This document shows, one piece after another, positions 18,535 through 26,666 of a stretch of 64,000 bases of DNA (its first letter is position 1; every line of letters starts with the position of its first letter). The notes beneath the pieces were generated by a model. It ran no database searches. It saw nothing but the letters and a program-made list of their open reading frames with translations, and was not told the DNA's origin. The translations under genes were made by a program, and so were the position numbers. This DNA comes from Arthrobacter sunyaminii (GTDB taxonomy: Bacteria > Actinomycetota > Actinomycetes > Actinomycetales > Micrococcaceae), in contig NZ_CP076456.1 of assembly GCF_018866305.1 (NCBI RefSeq), forward strand, positions 1,488,001-1,552,000, written 5' to 3'.

Positions 18535-19443
18535 ATGGGAGCAGGCACTGTGGATTCCGCGGCCAAGGAATCCGAATCCCCGCCCGTCCGCGGCTTCCGG
18601 GTCCGGCTGGAGAATTTCACCGGCCCCTTCGACGTACTCCTGAGCCTTATTTCCAAGCACGAACTGGACATCACCGAGGTTGCCCTCGCCGATGTCACCG
18701 ATGACTTCATTGGCTACATCAGGGCTCTGGGCAACGCTGAGCAGGCGTGGGCACTGGATGAAGCCAGTGAATTCCTGGTGATTGCCGCCACCCTGCTGGA
18801 TCTGAAGGCGGCCCGCCTGCTGCCGGCCGGAGACGTTGAGGATGCCGAAGACGTGGCCCTGCTGGAGGCACGGGACCTGCTTTTCGCCCGGCTCCTGCAG
18901 TACCGCGCCTTCAAGGAAATTGCAGGCATCCTGGATGCCCGTCTGCAGGACGAAGCTGAGCGTTTTCCGCGCCGGGCAACCCTCGAACCGCAGTTTGCGG
19001 CCATGCTTCCGGAACTGATCTGGCGGACCGGCCCGCAGGACTTCGCCGCTCTGGCCGCCAAAGCCCTTACCCCGCGGGCGGCCAAACCCACCGCTGTGGG
19101 GCTGACCCACCTGCACGCCCCCAAGGTCAGCGTGCGCGAGCAGGCGGACATTATTGCCCGCCGGCTCATGGCGGCGGGCAAACTGACGTTTGCGGCGCTG
19201 GTGGACGACGCCGGCAGCTCCGTGGCGGTAGCCCGGTTCCTGGCGCTGCTGGAATTGTTCCGGGACGGCGCTGTTACCTTCGAGCAGCCGGATCCGCTGG
19301 GTGAACTATCGATCAGCTGGTCGGCGGCCCCCGGAGCCTGGCCGGCTGTTAGGGACGCAGGCAGGGGCGGATCTATCAAGAACACTGACATTCATGACAT
19401 CTCTTTGGAGGAAAATGCCGCAGGACCCGTTGGCGCAGCCTGA
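18535..19443 (+). CDS. scpA: Segregation and condensation protein A
   Basis: A 302-residue kleisin that bridges SMC heads in the condensin complex. The N-terminal signature is clear: FRVRLENFTGPFDVLLSLISKHELDITEV in two halves around residue 22-50, and the C-terminal winged helix lies near residues 195-260 with a ScpA-type end. It starts 5 bases after parA and overlaps the start of scpB by 29 bases, so the three are co-transcribed. Confidence 0.93.
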   Translation: MGAGTVDSAAKESESPPVRGFRVRLENFTGPFDVLLSLISKHELDITEVALADVTDDFIGYIRALGNAEQAWALDEASEFLVIAATLLDLKAARLLPAGDVEDAEDVALLEARDLLFARLLQYRAFKEIAGILDARLQDEAERFPRRATLEPQFAAMLPELIWRTGPQDFAALAAKALTPRAAKPTAVGLTHLHAPKVSVREQADIIARRLMAAGKLTFAALVDDAGSSVAVARFLALLELFRDGAVTFEQPDPLGELSISWSAAPGAWPAVRDAGRGGSIKNTDIHDISLEENAAGPVGAA

Positions 19444-20056
19444 CTCCGCTGACTCTGCCCCGGAACCCGCCGACCTCCGCGCAGCGGTCGAAGCGGTCCT
19501 GATGGTGGTGGATGAACCGGTCACCCCCGCAGAGCTCGCCGAGGTGCTGGGTGTCCCGGTGCCGGCGGTGCAGGACATCCTCACGGAACTGCAGCGCGAG
19601 TATGACGGTTATACTGGGGGAGGACCCGGTGGCACAGTACGTAGTTTTACTTCAATACGAGGTTTTGAACTGCGGGATGTGGCCGGCGGCTGGCGGATCT
19701 ACTCCCGCGCCGAGTTTGCACCCGTGGTCTCGAAGTTCGTCCTGGGCGGCCAGAGTGCTCGTCTGACTCAGGCTGCACTGGAAACCCTGGCAGTGATTGC
19801 CTACCGGCAACCTGTCTCCAGGGCGCGGGTATCTGCCATCCGGGGTGTCAACGTGGACTCCGTTGTACGGACCCTGGTCCAGCGCGGACTCATCGACGAT
19901 GCCGGAGTGGAACCCGAGACCGGCTCAATGATGTACCGGACCACGCCGTACTTCCTGGAACGGCTCGGACTTGGCGACCTCAACGAACTTCCGCGGCTAG
20001 CACCGCACCTGCCCGGGCTGGAAAACCTGGCTGAATTTGAAGACACTACTTACTAA
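19415..20056 (+). CDS. scpB: Segregation and condensation protein B
   Basis: A 213-residue double winged-helix protein that dimerises and binds ScpA. The family core includes AVEAVLMVVDEPVTPAELAE, RGFELRDVAGGWRIYSR and the ETLAVIAYRQPVSRARVSAIRG block. TGGAGG lies just upstream of the ATG at 19415; this start lies inside scpA, which favours coupled synthesis of the two subunits. About ten residues (YTGGGPGGTVRSFTS) are inserted before the RGFEL strand relative to typical ScpB. Confidence 0.92.
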   Translation: MPQDPLAQPDSADSAPEPADLRAAVEAVLMVVDEPVTPAELAEVLGVPVPAVQDILTELQREYDGYTGGGPGGTVRSFTSIRGFELRDVAGGWRIYSRAEFAPVVSKFVLGGQSARLTQAALETLAVIAYRQPVSRARVSAIRGVNVDSVVRTLVQRGLIDDAGVEPETGSMMYRTTPYFLERLGLGDLNELPRLAPHLPGLENLAEFEDTTY

Positions 20057-20079
20057 CCGCTACACCCGAAGGACTTTTT

Positions 20080-21327
20080 ATGACACAGGCACCCCGCTCC
20101 GGATCAGGCCGTAACAACCCGCGAGGCGGCGGCGGAGCTGCCGGCGGCAAATCCTTCGGCAAGGGCTCCAAGCCTGCCGGCTCCCGCACCGGCGGCCGTG
20201 CCGCCGCCAAGCGCGACCCCGGCATGAGCGCCGGCGAATTCCGCGCCAACGGCTACCGCCCCCGCGAGGAGTCCGCTGAAAGCCGCCCCGAAAAGTTCCG
20301 GTCAGCAGCCTCACGCGCCTTTGACGGCAAGGGTGCAGGTGCCCCCAAGGGCTCAGGCGCCTCCAAGCCCGGTGCCGGCCAGTTCAAACCCGAAGGCTAC
20401 AAGGCCGGGGCATCAAAGTCGGCCAAGCCCTACGGCACCAAGGGCGGCGCCTCCCGCACCGGCGGCCCGCAGGCAGGCCAGCGCAAGAGCGGAGACCGCG
20501 CGTTCCGCAACGAGCGTTTCGGGCAGAACCTCGGTGTGGTCAAGCGCACCACCACCCGCCGCCCGGCCAAGCCCGTCATCTCCGACCACCACGATCCCGA
20601 GGGCATCCGCCTGCAGAAGGTCATGGCCCAGGCAGGCGTGGCTTCGCGCCGTGTCTGTGAGGACATGATCCGTGAAGGCCGCGTGGAGGTCGACGGCGAA
20701 GTTGTCACCGAGGTTGGCGTCCGCGTTGATCCCGCACAGGTGGCCATCCACGTGGACGGCATGCGGTTGCAGCTGGACGAGCACCTGAAGTACTACGTCT
20801 TCAACAAGCCCAGCGGCGTGGTCTGCACCATGGACGACCCCGAGGGCCGCCCGTGCATCAGCGACTTCCTCAAGAGCACCAACAAGCACGAACGCCTGTT
20901 CCATGTGGGCCGCCTGGACACCAACACCGAGGGCCTGCTGCTGCTGACGAACGACGGCGAACTCGCCAACCGACTCACCCACCCGTCCTATGAAGTGCCC
21001 AAGACCTACCTGGTCCAGGTCCGCGGGCCGATGGCCCACGGTGTCGGCGCCCAGATGCGCGAAGGCCTGGACCTCGAGGACGGCTTCGCCCAGGTGGACT
21101 CCTTCAAGCTGGTTGACTCCACACCGGGCCACCTCCTCGTCGAGGTTGTCCTGCACTCGGGCCGCAACCGCATTGTCCGCCGCATGTTTGAGGCCGTCGG
21201 ACACCCGGTCGAGCGCCTGGTCCGCACCCAGGTTGGTCCGATCCGCGTGGGCGACCAGCGCCAGGGCAGCATCCGCGTGCTCGGCCGCACGGAAGTTGGC
21301 CACCTGCTCGCCTCTGTAGGCCTCTAG
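20080..21327 (+). CDS. rluB: Pseudouridine synthase RluB/RsuA type with long basic N-terminus
   Basis: A 415-residue protein. Residues from about 170 form an S4 RNA-binding domain (IRLQKVMAQAGVASRRVCED) followed by the RsuA catalytic domain with the active-site aspartate in GRLDTNTEGLLLLTNDGEL. It probably makes a pseudouridine in the 23S rRNA. The first 165 residues are Gly/Ala/Lys/Arg/Ser-rich with repeated SKPG/GAG-like segments and are likely a disordered RNA-binding tail, far longer than in E. coli RluB. It follows scpB after 23 bases. Confidence 0.9.
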   Translation: MTQAPRSGSGRNNPRGGGGAAGGKSFGKGSKPAGSRTGGRAAAKRDPGMSAGEFRANGYRPREESAESRPEKFRSAASRAFDGKGAGAPKGSGASKPGAGQFKPEGYKAGASKSAKPYGTKGGASRTGGPQAGQRKSGDRAFRNERFGQNLGVVKRTTTRRPAKPVISDHHDPEGIRLQKVMAQAGVASRRVCEDMIREGRVEVDGEVVTEVGVRVDPAQVAIHVDGMRLQLDEHLKYYVFNKPSGVVCTMDDPEGRPCISDFLKSTNKHERLFHVGRLDTNTEGLLLLTNDGELANRLTHPSYEVPKTYLVQVRGPMAHGVGAQMREGLDLEDGFAQVDSFKLVDSTPGHLLVEVVLHSGRNRIVRRMFEAVGHPVERLVRTQVGPIRVGDQRQGSIRVLGRTEVGHLLASVGL

Positions 21328-21330
21328 GCA

Positions 21331-22440
21331 GTGGGCGCGGCACAGGGATCAGCCACGCACCTGTCCGGTCCCGTCCTGGTGATTGGAACCGGCCTGCTCG
21401 GGACCAGCATCGGGCTGGGCCTGCGCGGGCAGGGCATCGACGTTGCGTTGTCCGATATTTCGCCGTCGACAGCGGCCGTGGCACGGGACATCGGTGCCGG
21501 CCGGCTGCTGGAGACGGTGGAAGAAGGCTTCGCCCCTGAGCTGGTTGTGGTCGCCGCGCCGCCGGACGTCACTGCAGCGCTTGCCGTGCAGGCGCTGAAG
21601 GACTGGCCCGACGCCGTCGTCGTCGACATTGCCAGCGTCAAGGGTGCAGTGCTGGCGGATCTGCGCGCCTCCGGCGCGGACCTGACCCGCTACGTGGGCA
21701 CCCATCCGATGGCGGGCCGGGAGAAGTCCGGGCCCGTTGCCGCCCTGGGGGAGCTGTTCACCTCCATGCCGTGGGTCATCTGCGCGTCGCCGGAAAGCTC
21801 TCCGCAGGCGATCAAGTGCGCCGAGGCCCTCGCGATCGATCTCGGCGCCGTGGTCTCACGGATGAGTGCCGCGGACCATGACCAGTCCGTGGCGCTGATT
21901 TCGCACCTGCCGCAGGTCATGTCCTCCCTGGTGGCCAGCCGGCTGCAGGACACGCCGGCACAGGCCATGGCACTGGCCGGCAACGGCCTGCGGGACGTGA
22001 CCCGGATTGCCGCCAGCGATCCCAAGCTGTGGGTGCAGATCCTTTCCGGCAACGCTCCCCGGCTGGTGGAAATTCTCTACGGCGTCCGCGAAGATTTGAA
22101 CCGGCTCATCTCCACGCTGGAGGATCCGGTGGCGGACGGCGCCCGCCTGGACATGGCGCAGCTGATCTCGGAGGGTAACACCGGGCAGGCCCGGATTCCG
22201 GGCAAGCACGGTGCTCCGCCGCAGTCCTTCGTGTCCTTCACCGTCCTGGTGGATGACACGCCGGGACAGATTGCCCGGCTGCTGACCGAGATCGGCGAAA
22301 TTGGCGTGAACCTGGAAGACCTGCGGCTGGAGCATTCCTCCGGCCAGCAGGTGGGACGGGCGGAGATTTCCGTCCTGCCCAGCCGGGTGCACAGCCTGGT
22401 AAATGAACTAAGCGCCCGCGGGTGGAAGGTAGTGCAGTGA
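21331..22440 (+). CDS. tyrA: Prephenate dehydrogenase with C-terminal ACT domain
   Basis: A 369-residue enzyme that oxidatively decarboxylates prephenate for tyrosine synthesis. Rossmann motif VIGTGLLGTSIGLGLRG lies at about residues 12-29; the helical dimerisation domain includes GTHPMAGREKSGPVAA with the catalytic His; an ACT domain (about 290-365, FTVLVDDTPGQIARLLTEIGE) suggests feedback control by an aromatic amino acid. GTG start, three bases after the rluB stop. Its last bases overlap the cmk start. In M. tuberculosis this position between rluB and cmk has no tyrA. Confidence 0.9.
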   Translation: MGAAQGSATHLSGPVLVIGTGLLGTSIGLGLRGQGIDVALSDISPSTAAVARDIGAGRLLETVEEGFAPELVVVAAPPDVTAALAVQALKDWPDAVVVDIASVKGAVLADLRASGADLTRYVGTHPMAGREKSGPVAALGELFTSMPWVICASPESSPQAIKCAEALAIDLGAVVSRMSAADHDQSVALISHLPQVMSSLVASRLQDTPAQAMALAGNGLRDVTRIAASDPKLWVQILSGNAPRLVEILYGVREDLNRLISTLEDPVADGARLDMAQLISEGNTGQARIPGKHGAPPQSFVSFTVLVDDTPGQIARLLTEIGEIGVNLEDLRLEHSSGQQVGRAEISVLPSRVHSLVNELSARGWKVVQ

Positions 22441-23138
22441 CTGTAGAACGCAATCCGGCAGAGTTCCGGCTGGGAAAACCGCTCGTGGTGGCCATCGACG
22501 GCCCGTCCGGATCAGGAAAATCCAGCATCAGCCGTGAAGCGGCCCGCCGGCTTCGCGCCGCCTACTTGGACACCGGGGCCATGTACCGGGCTGTGACGCT
22601 GTACTGCATGGAAGCCGGCATCGACCTCGAGGACGCTGCGGCAGTCGAAGCCGCCGCTCGTGCCGCGGACATTGAGCTCAGCACGTCCCCGGACGCCGAG
22701 TTTGTCCGCGTCAGCGGCCGTGACGTCACTGACGCCATCCGTGAACCGATCGTCTCCTCCTCGGTCAGCGCGGTGGCCACCACCCTGGGTGCGCGCGCTG
22801 AGCTGGTCCGCCGCCAGCAGCAGCTGATCAAGGACTCGGGGCTGCGCATCGTCGCCGAAGGCCGGGACATCACCACCGTCGTCGCGCCCCTTGCGGAAGT
22901 GCGGATCCTGCTCACCGCGTCCGAGGAAGCCCGCCTGCGCCGGCGCGGCGTCCAGCTGGGCGGAACCCAGAGCGCCGCGCAGCTCAAGGAACAGGTGATC
23001 ACCCGCGACGCCAAGGACTCCACCGTGGTCAATTTCCAGCAGGCGGCCGACGGCGTGGTCACCATCGATTCCTCGGATCTGGACTTTGAAGAGACTGTCC
23101 AGGCGGTGCTGGACGTGGTGTACGCCAGTACCCACTAG
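22437..23138 (+). CDS. cmk: Cytidylate kinase
   Basis: Phosphorylates CMP and dCMP. The 233-residue protein has the P-loop [11 protein letters not shown] (about residues 20-30), the [12 protein letters not shown] substrate segment and the EGRDITTVV motif. GTG at 22437 has GGAAGG seven bases upstream and overlaps the tyrA stop (GTGA); this is preferred over the in-frame GTG at 22422. Links nucleotide supply to the der operon downstream. Confidence 0.95.
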   Translation: MTVERNPAEFRLGKPLVVAIDGPSGSGKSSISREAARRLRAAYLDTGAMYRAVTLYCMEAGIDLEDAAAVEAAARAADIELSTSPDAEFVRVSGRDVTDAIREPIVSSSVSAVATTLGARAELVRRQQQLIKDSGLRIVAEGRDITTVVAPLAEVRILLTASEEARLRRRGVQLGGTQSAAQLKEQVITRDAKDSTVVNFQQAADGVVTIDSSDLDFEETVQAVLDVVYASTH

Positions 23139-23176
23139 GGTCAGGACCACACCACCGGCGGCAGCGCAATGGCAGT

Positions 23177-23208
23177 GCACCGGCAGGGCTCAAATGCCCT
23201 GCCGGTGC
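23177..23208 (+). terminator. 13-bp hairpin between cmk and der
   Basis: GCACCGGCAGGGC (23177-23189) pairs exactly with 23196-23208 around a 6-base loop. No T-run. It may reduce readthrough or process the mRNA, since der still follows 130 bases later. Confidence 0.6.
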
Positions 23209-23338
23209 CGCGCGTGTTTCAATGGACTGGTGGAACTGCGGTGTTATCACCCGCGGAACCCCACACAAACTTACCGGGCTGAACGTCCGGAGACGGCCTG
23301 CTTGCAGTGCTGCAGACCTCAACGGAAAGAAAGCAAAA

Positions 23339-24892
23339 ATGACGAACTCCTCATACTCCGGCGCTGCCGGCGACGAGACTGGCCAGGTCGAATACGTTCC
23401 GGCCGGAGAGGACCAGGTAAACGAACGCCTGGCCAGCATGGACGATGCCGAGACCGAGCTGCGTGCCGAAACGCTGCGCGCCGGCCTGTCCGACTACGAA
23501 CTTGACGAAGAAGACGCCGCGCTGCTCGCCGGCGGCTTCGAAGAATACGACGAAGACGCCCCGCTGCGCCAGGATCCCGTCGTCGCCATTGTGGGCCGCC
23601 CCAACGTGGGCAAGTCCACGCTGGTGAACCGCATCCTGGGCCGCCGCGAAGCCGTCGTCGAAGATACCCCCGGTGTGACCCGTGACCGCGTGTCCTACCC
23701 GGCCACCTGGAACGGTGTTAACTTCACCCTCGTGGACACCGGCGGCTGGGAGCACGACGCCCGCGGCATCCATGCCCGTGTGGCCGGGCAGGCCGAGGTC
23801 GCTGTCGACGTCGCCGACGCCGTACTGCTGGTGGTTGATGCAACAGTGGGCATCACCGCGACCGACGAAGCCGTGGTGCGCATGCTCCGCGGCAAGGGCA
23901 AGCCCGTCGTCGTCGTGGCCAACAAGGTGGATGACATCCAGAATGAAGCCGACGCAGCGCAGCTGTGGGGCCTTGGCTTCGGTGAGCCGTACCCCGTGTC
24001 GGCCCTGCACGGCCGCGGTACCGCGGACATGCTGGACGCCATGATGGAGGTCCTGCCGGAATACTCGGCATACGGCGGACTGGACAAGTCCGGCGGCCCC
24101 CGCCGCATCGCCCTGATCGGCCGCCCGAACGTGGGCAAGTCCTCGCTGCTGAACAAGCTGGCCGGCAGCGAGCGTGTGGTGGTCGATGACACGGCCGGCA
24201 CCACCCGCGACCCGGTCGATGAGCTCATTGAGCTCGGCGGGCGCACCTGGCGCTTTGTGGACACCGCAGGTATCCGCCGCCGCCAGCACATGGCACAGGG
24301 TGCTGACTTCTACGCTTCCCTGCGTACCCAGTCCGCGCTGGAAAAGGCCGAGGTTGCCGTCGTGCTCCTGGCAGTGGACGAAGTCCTCAGCGAACAGGAT
24401 GTGCGCATCCTGCAGCTGGCCATCGAGTCCGGCCGTGCCCTGGTGCTGGCCTTCAACAAGTGGGACCTGCTGGACGACGAACGCCGCCGCTACCTGCAGA
24501 TCGAGATCGAGCGCGACCTGGCCCACGTGGAGTGGGCTCCGCACGTGAACATCTCGGCCATGACCGGCTGGCACAAGGACAAGCTCGTCCCCGCTCTGGA
24601 CAAGGCCCTGGAGAGCTGGGACAAGCGCATCCCCACCGGCAAGCTCAACGCCTTCCTTGGCGAGCTGGTAGCAGCGCATCCGCACCCGGTGCGCGGCGGC
24701 AAGCAGCCCCGCATTCTCTTTGGCACGCAGGCTTCTTCGCGCCCGCCCAAGTTTGTGCTCTTCACCACCGGATTCCTGGATCCGGGCTACCGCCGCTTCA
24801 TCACCCGCCGCCTGCGGGAAACGTTCGGTTTTGAGGGCACTCCCATCGAAGTCAACATGCGCGTGCGTGAAAAGCGCGGCAAGAACCGCTAG
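23339..24892 (+). CDS. der: Ribosome-assembly GTPase Der (EngA)
   Basis: A 517-residue double GTPase for 50S subunit maturation. Both G domains are complete: GRPNVGKS at residues 86-93 and again at 261-268, with NKVD and NKWD specificity motifs, then the KH-like C-terminal domain. The first 80 residues are an acidic extension (many Asp/Glu) that is usual in actinobacterial Der. The ATG at 23339 follows GGAAAGAAAG; the open frame to 23222 is not protein-like. Confidence 0.95.
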   Translation: MTNSSYSGAAGDETGQVEYVPAGEDQVNERLASMDDAETELRAETLRAGLSDYELDEEDAALLAGGFEEYDEDAPLRQDPVVAIVGRPNVGKSTLVNRILGRREAVVEDTPGVTRDRVSYPATWNGVNFTLVDTGGWEHDARGIHARVAGQAEVAVDVADAVLLVVDATVGITATDEAVVRMLRGKGKPVVVVANKVDDIQNEADAAQLWGLGFGEPYPVSALHGRGTADMLDAMMEVLPEYSAYGGLDKSGGPRRIALIGRPNVGKSSLLNKLAGSERVVVDDTAGTTRDPVDELIELGGRTWRFVDTAGIRRRQHMAQGADFYASLRTQSALEKAEVAVVLLAVDEVLSEQDVRILQLAIESGRALVLAFNKWDLLDDERRRYLQIEIERDLAHVEWAPHVNISAMTGWHKDKLVPALDKALESWDKRIPTGKLNAFLGELVAAHPHPVRGGKQPRILFGTQASSRPPKFVLFTTGFLDPGYRRFITRRLRETFGFEGTPIEVNMRVREKRGKNR

Positions 24893-24900
24893 CACTTCGG

Positions 24901-24932
24901 GCCCCGGACGCCGCTGCGGCGTCCGGGGCTTT
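24901..24932 (+). terminator. Rho-independent terminator after der
   Basis: GCCCCGGACGCC pairs with GGCGTCCGGGGC (24918-24929) around GCTGC, followed by TTTCCC. It starts 8 bases after the der stop and ends the parA-der run. Confidence 0.88.
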
Positions 24933-25007
24933 CCCGATTGGGGAAAAGCACCAATCATGGGGTAGAGTATTCGAGTTGCTTCGGCCGGAAACATTCCGGC
25001 AGAACAG

Positions 25008-25081
25008 CGGGTTGTGGCGCAGCTTGGTAGCGCACCTGACTGGGGGTCAGGGGGTCGCAGGTTCAAATCCTGTCAACCCGA
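25008..25081 (+). tRNA. tRNA-Pro (anticodon GGG)
   Basis: A 74-base cloverleaf. Acceptor arms CGGGTTG and CAACCCG pair fully, with discriminator A at 25081. The D-arm is GCGC-AGCTTGGTA-GCGC, the anticodon stem CCTGA/TCAGG encloses loop CTGGGGG with anticodon GGG, and the T-arm contains GGTTCAAATCC. CCA is not encoded. Confidence 0.97.
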
Positions 25082-25086
25082 CAAAT

Positions 25087-25120
25087 AGCCCGGCGGAACG
25101 AAAGTTCTGCCGGGCTTTTG
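25087..25120 (+). terminator. Terminator of tRNA-Pro
   Basis: AGCCCGGCGGAAC (25087-25099) pairs with GTTCTGCCGGGCT (25104-25116, one G-T pair) around GAAA, followed by TTTTG. It lies 5 bases after the tRNA. Confidence 0.92.
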
Positions 25121-25144
25121 TCGTTTAAAGTGCCGTAAAGCAAC

Positions 25145-25786
25145 CTAGTCATCGCCTCCGAAAAAGCCGCCGTCAAGGATGCGGTTATATCGCAGACGGA
25201 GTGCGCGCTCCGTGCTCGCTGCGAGCGTTGCCAGGACAAGCCCGACGTTCGCTGTAGCCGGAAGGGTGAAGGGGCTGTAAAACGTGCCCACGTTCTCCGC
25301 GATGGGTGGGAACAGCGTGATCTGTTCGACGGCCTGGGGCACGCCCAGCACGAGTGCGAACAAAAGGACGATCACCGACGCGGCGCCCACACCACGGCTC
25401 AGTGCCGGGTTGGTTTGCTGCAGGCGGGCACGCCGGCCTTCGGCTGAGGCGGGATCAGGTACCAGCTGCTGTTCCGAGCCGTCGGACCTCACGTAGTGGG
25501 AGCGTTTGAGCCCGTAACCGCTGACCTCAACCTCGATGGTGCCGCCGGGCACCGGGAACGCGGCAGGGAGTGAAGACTGGGCTCGATTGACGCCGTTGCG
25601 GTAGAGCCGTACATACGCCTCCCCATCCTCGTCACCCCCATGCCGGACATCGACGGACCAGGTCTGCAGCTCCCCGTCTTCGCCGGAGAGGTGCAGGTGC
25701 AGCAGGGAACGGGTGAACAGCTGCCACCAGCGGAAGGGTGGAAGCGTATGGCCGTCGCCGGGCTTCACCGTCTTATAGGGTGCCAT
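25145..25786 (-). CDS. Hypothetical membrane protein
   Basis: A 213-residue protein of unknown function. Residues 1-125 are soluble and beta-rich (ELQTWSVDVRHGGDEDGEAYVRLYRNG, PGGTIEVEVSGYGLKRSHYV), followed by two hydrophobic segments (about 138-158 VIVLLFALVLGVPQAV and 175-195 TLPATANVGLVLATLAAS). No recognised domain. The ATG at 25786 has AGAGGAA upstream and is preferred over 25807. It lies 57 bases after the small multidrug-export gene on the same strand, so the two may be co-transcribed. Confidence 0.6.
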   Translation of the reverse strand: MAPYKTVKPGDGHTLPPFRWWQLFTRSLLHLHLSGEDGELQTWSVDVRHGGDEDGEAYVRLYRNGVNRAQSSLPAAFPVPGGTIEVEVSGYGLKRSHYVRSDGSEQQLVPDPASAEGRRARLQQTNPALSRGVGAASVIVLLFALVLGVPQAVEQITLFPPIAENVGTFYSPFTLPATANVGLVLATLAASTERALRLRYNRILDGGFFGGDD

Positions 25787-25843
25787 TTTGTTCCTCTCGG
25801 AGTTCACCGCCCGGACCTCTGCGGGCCGGGCGGCCGCTGTGGA

Positions 25844-26425
25844 TCAGACCCCGACGACGTAAGTGAGGGCTGCCCAGATCGACACGGTGGCGACGGTGGT
25901 CCAGAGGACGATCGCCACCGCTTGCCAGAGCAGCACCCAGCCTCTAGCGGTTCCGCTGGCGATGAGGATCGCGGCGGTGAACTGCGTCGGGATCGCCAGG
26001 GGTCCAAGGATGCTCGCGCCGGGGACGCCGAAGCGGACGAGCCACTTCATGAAGCGCTGCCGGCCCTTGGACACGGGCTTGGCCGGTGGAGTCTCTTCCA
26101 ACATGGGACTCCCGCCATAACCGCCAGGCCCCGGGACCAGAGCGGCGCTCCGGGCCGCTGCCCGTCCCCGGTTGTGCTTTACGACGGCGGTGCGGGTCCG
26201 GGAGGCGAAGAGCACCACGAGGAGCACGCTCAGGAAATTGCCGGCGGCGGCGGCGCTGCCGGCGACGATGGGGTTCAGGCCGCCGACGACGCCGATCAGG
26301 GAGGCTACTTCGCCCTCGATGAACGGAACGGCCCCGGCGAGCATGACGATGAAGGGCCGAAGGAACTCGGGCACTTGGGCGGCAAGTTCCTGGAAGTTGA
26401 TGACCAGTTCCTGGATGGGGTTCAT
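25844..26425 (-). CDS. Putative small multidrug-export family membrane protein
   Basis: A 193-residue protein with about five hydrophobic segments and the pattern AGAVPFIEGEVASLIGVVGGLNP, which resembles the Sm_multidrug_ex family (PF06695, a DedA-like fold). A polar loop rich in Pro/Gly/Arg (about residues 75-120) splits the two membrane halves. The family name is historical and transport is unproven; it could equally be a DedA-type lipid scramblase relative. Confidence 0.7.
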   Translation of the reverse strand: MNPIQELVINFQELAAQVPEFLRPFIVMLAGAVPFIEGEVASLIGVVGGLNPIVAGSAAAAGNFLSVLLVVLFASRTRTAVVKHNRGRAAARSAALVPGPGGYGGSPMLEETPPAKPVSKGRQRFMKWLVRFGVPGASILGPLAIPTQFTAAILIASGTARGWVLLWQAVAIVLWTTVATVSIWAALTYVVGV

Positions 26426-26666
26426 GGCTTTGATTTCCTCTCTCTACGGGTGCGGGTTCTAGTGACAACGGATCAGCCCCCCATTGACGCCGTAGTCCGC
26501 AATGCGGCTGTGTCTTCAGGATGCTGCACGCTGCGACGCCGACGCATCGGTAGGCCTTCCTGCATGTCCCCGGCCCATACCTACCCACTTGGGATCGACC
26601 GATTTCGTTTGCCTAGGTGAGAATTGCCTAATAGGCTCCGGGCATGCTTTGAAGGGAGCGTCACCG

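Noticed and set aside
23351..25066. 571-codon open frame opposite der
   Set aside because: It covers der and the tRNA in antisense. High GC removes stops in the complementary frame; the product has no domain, while der is fully conserved.
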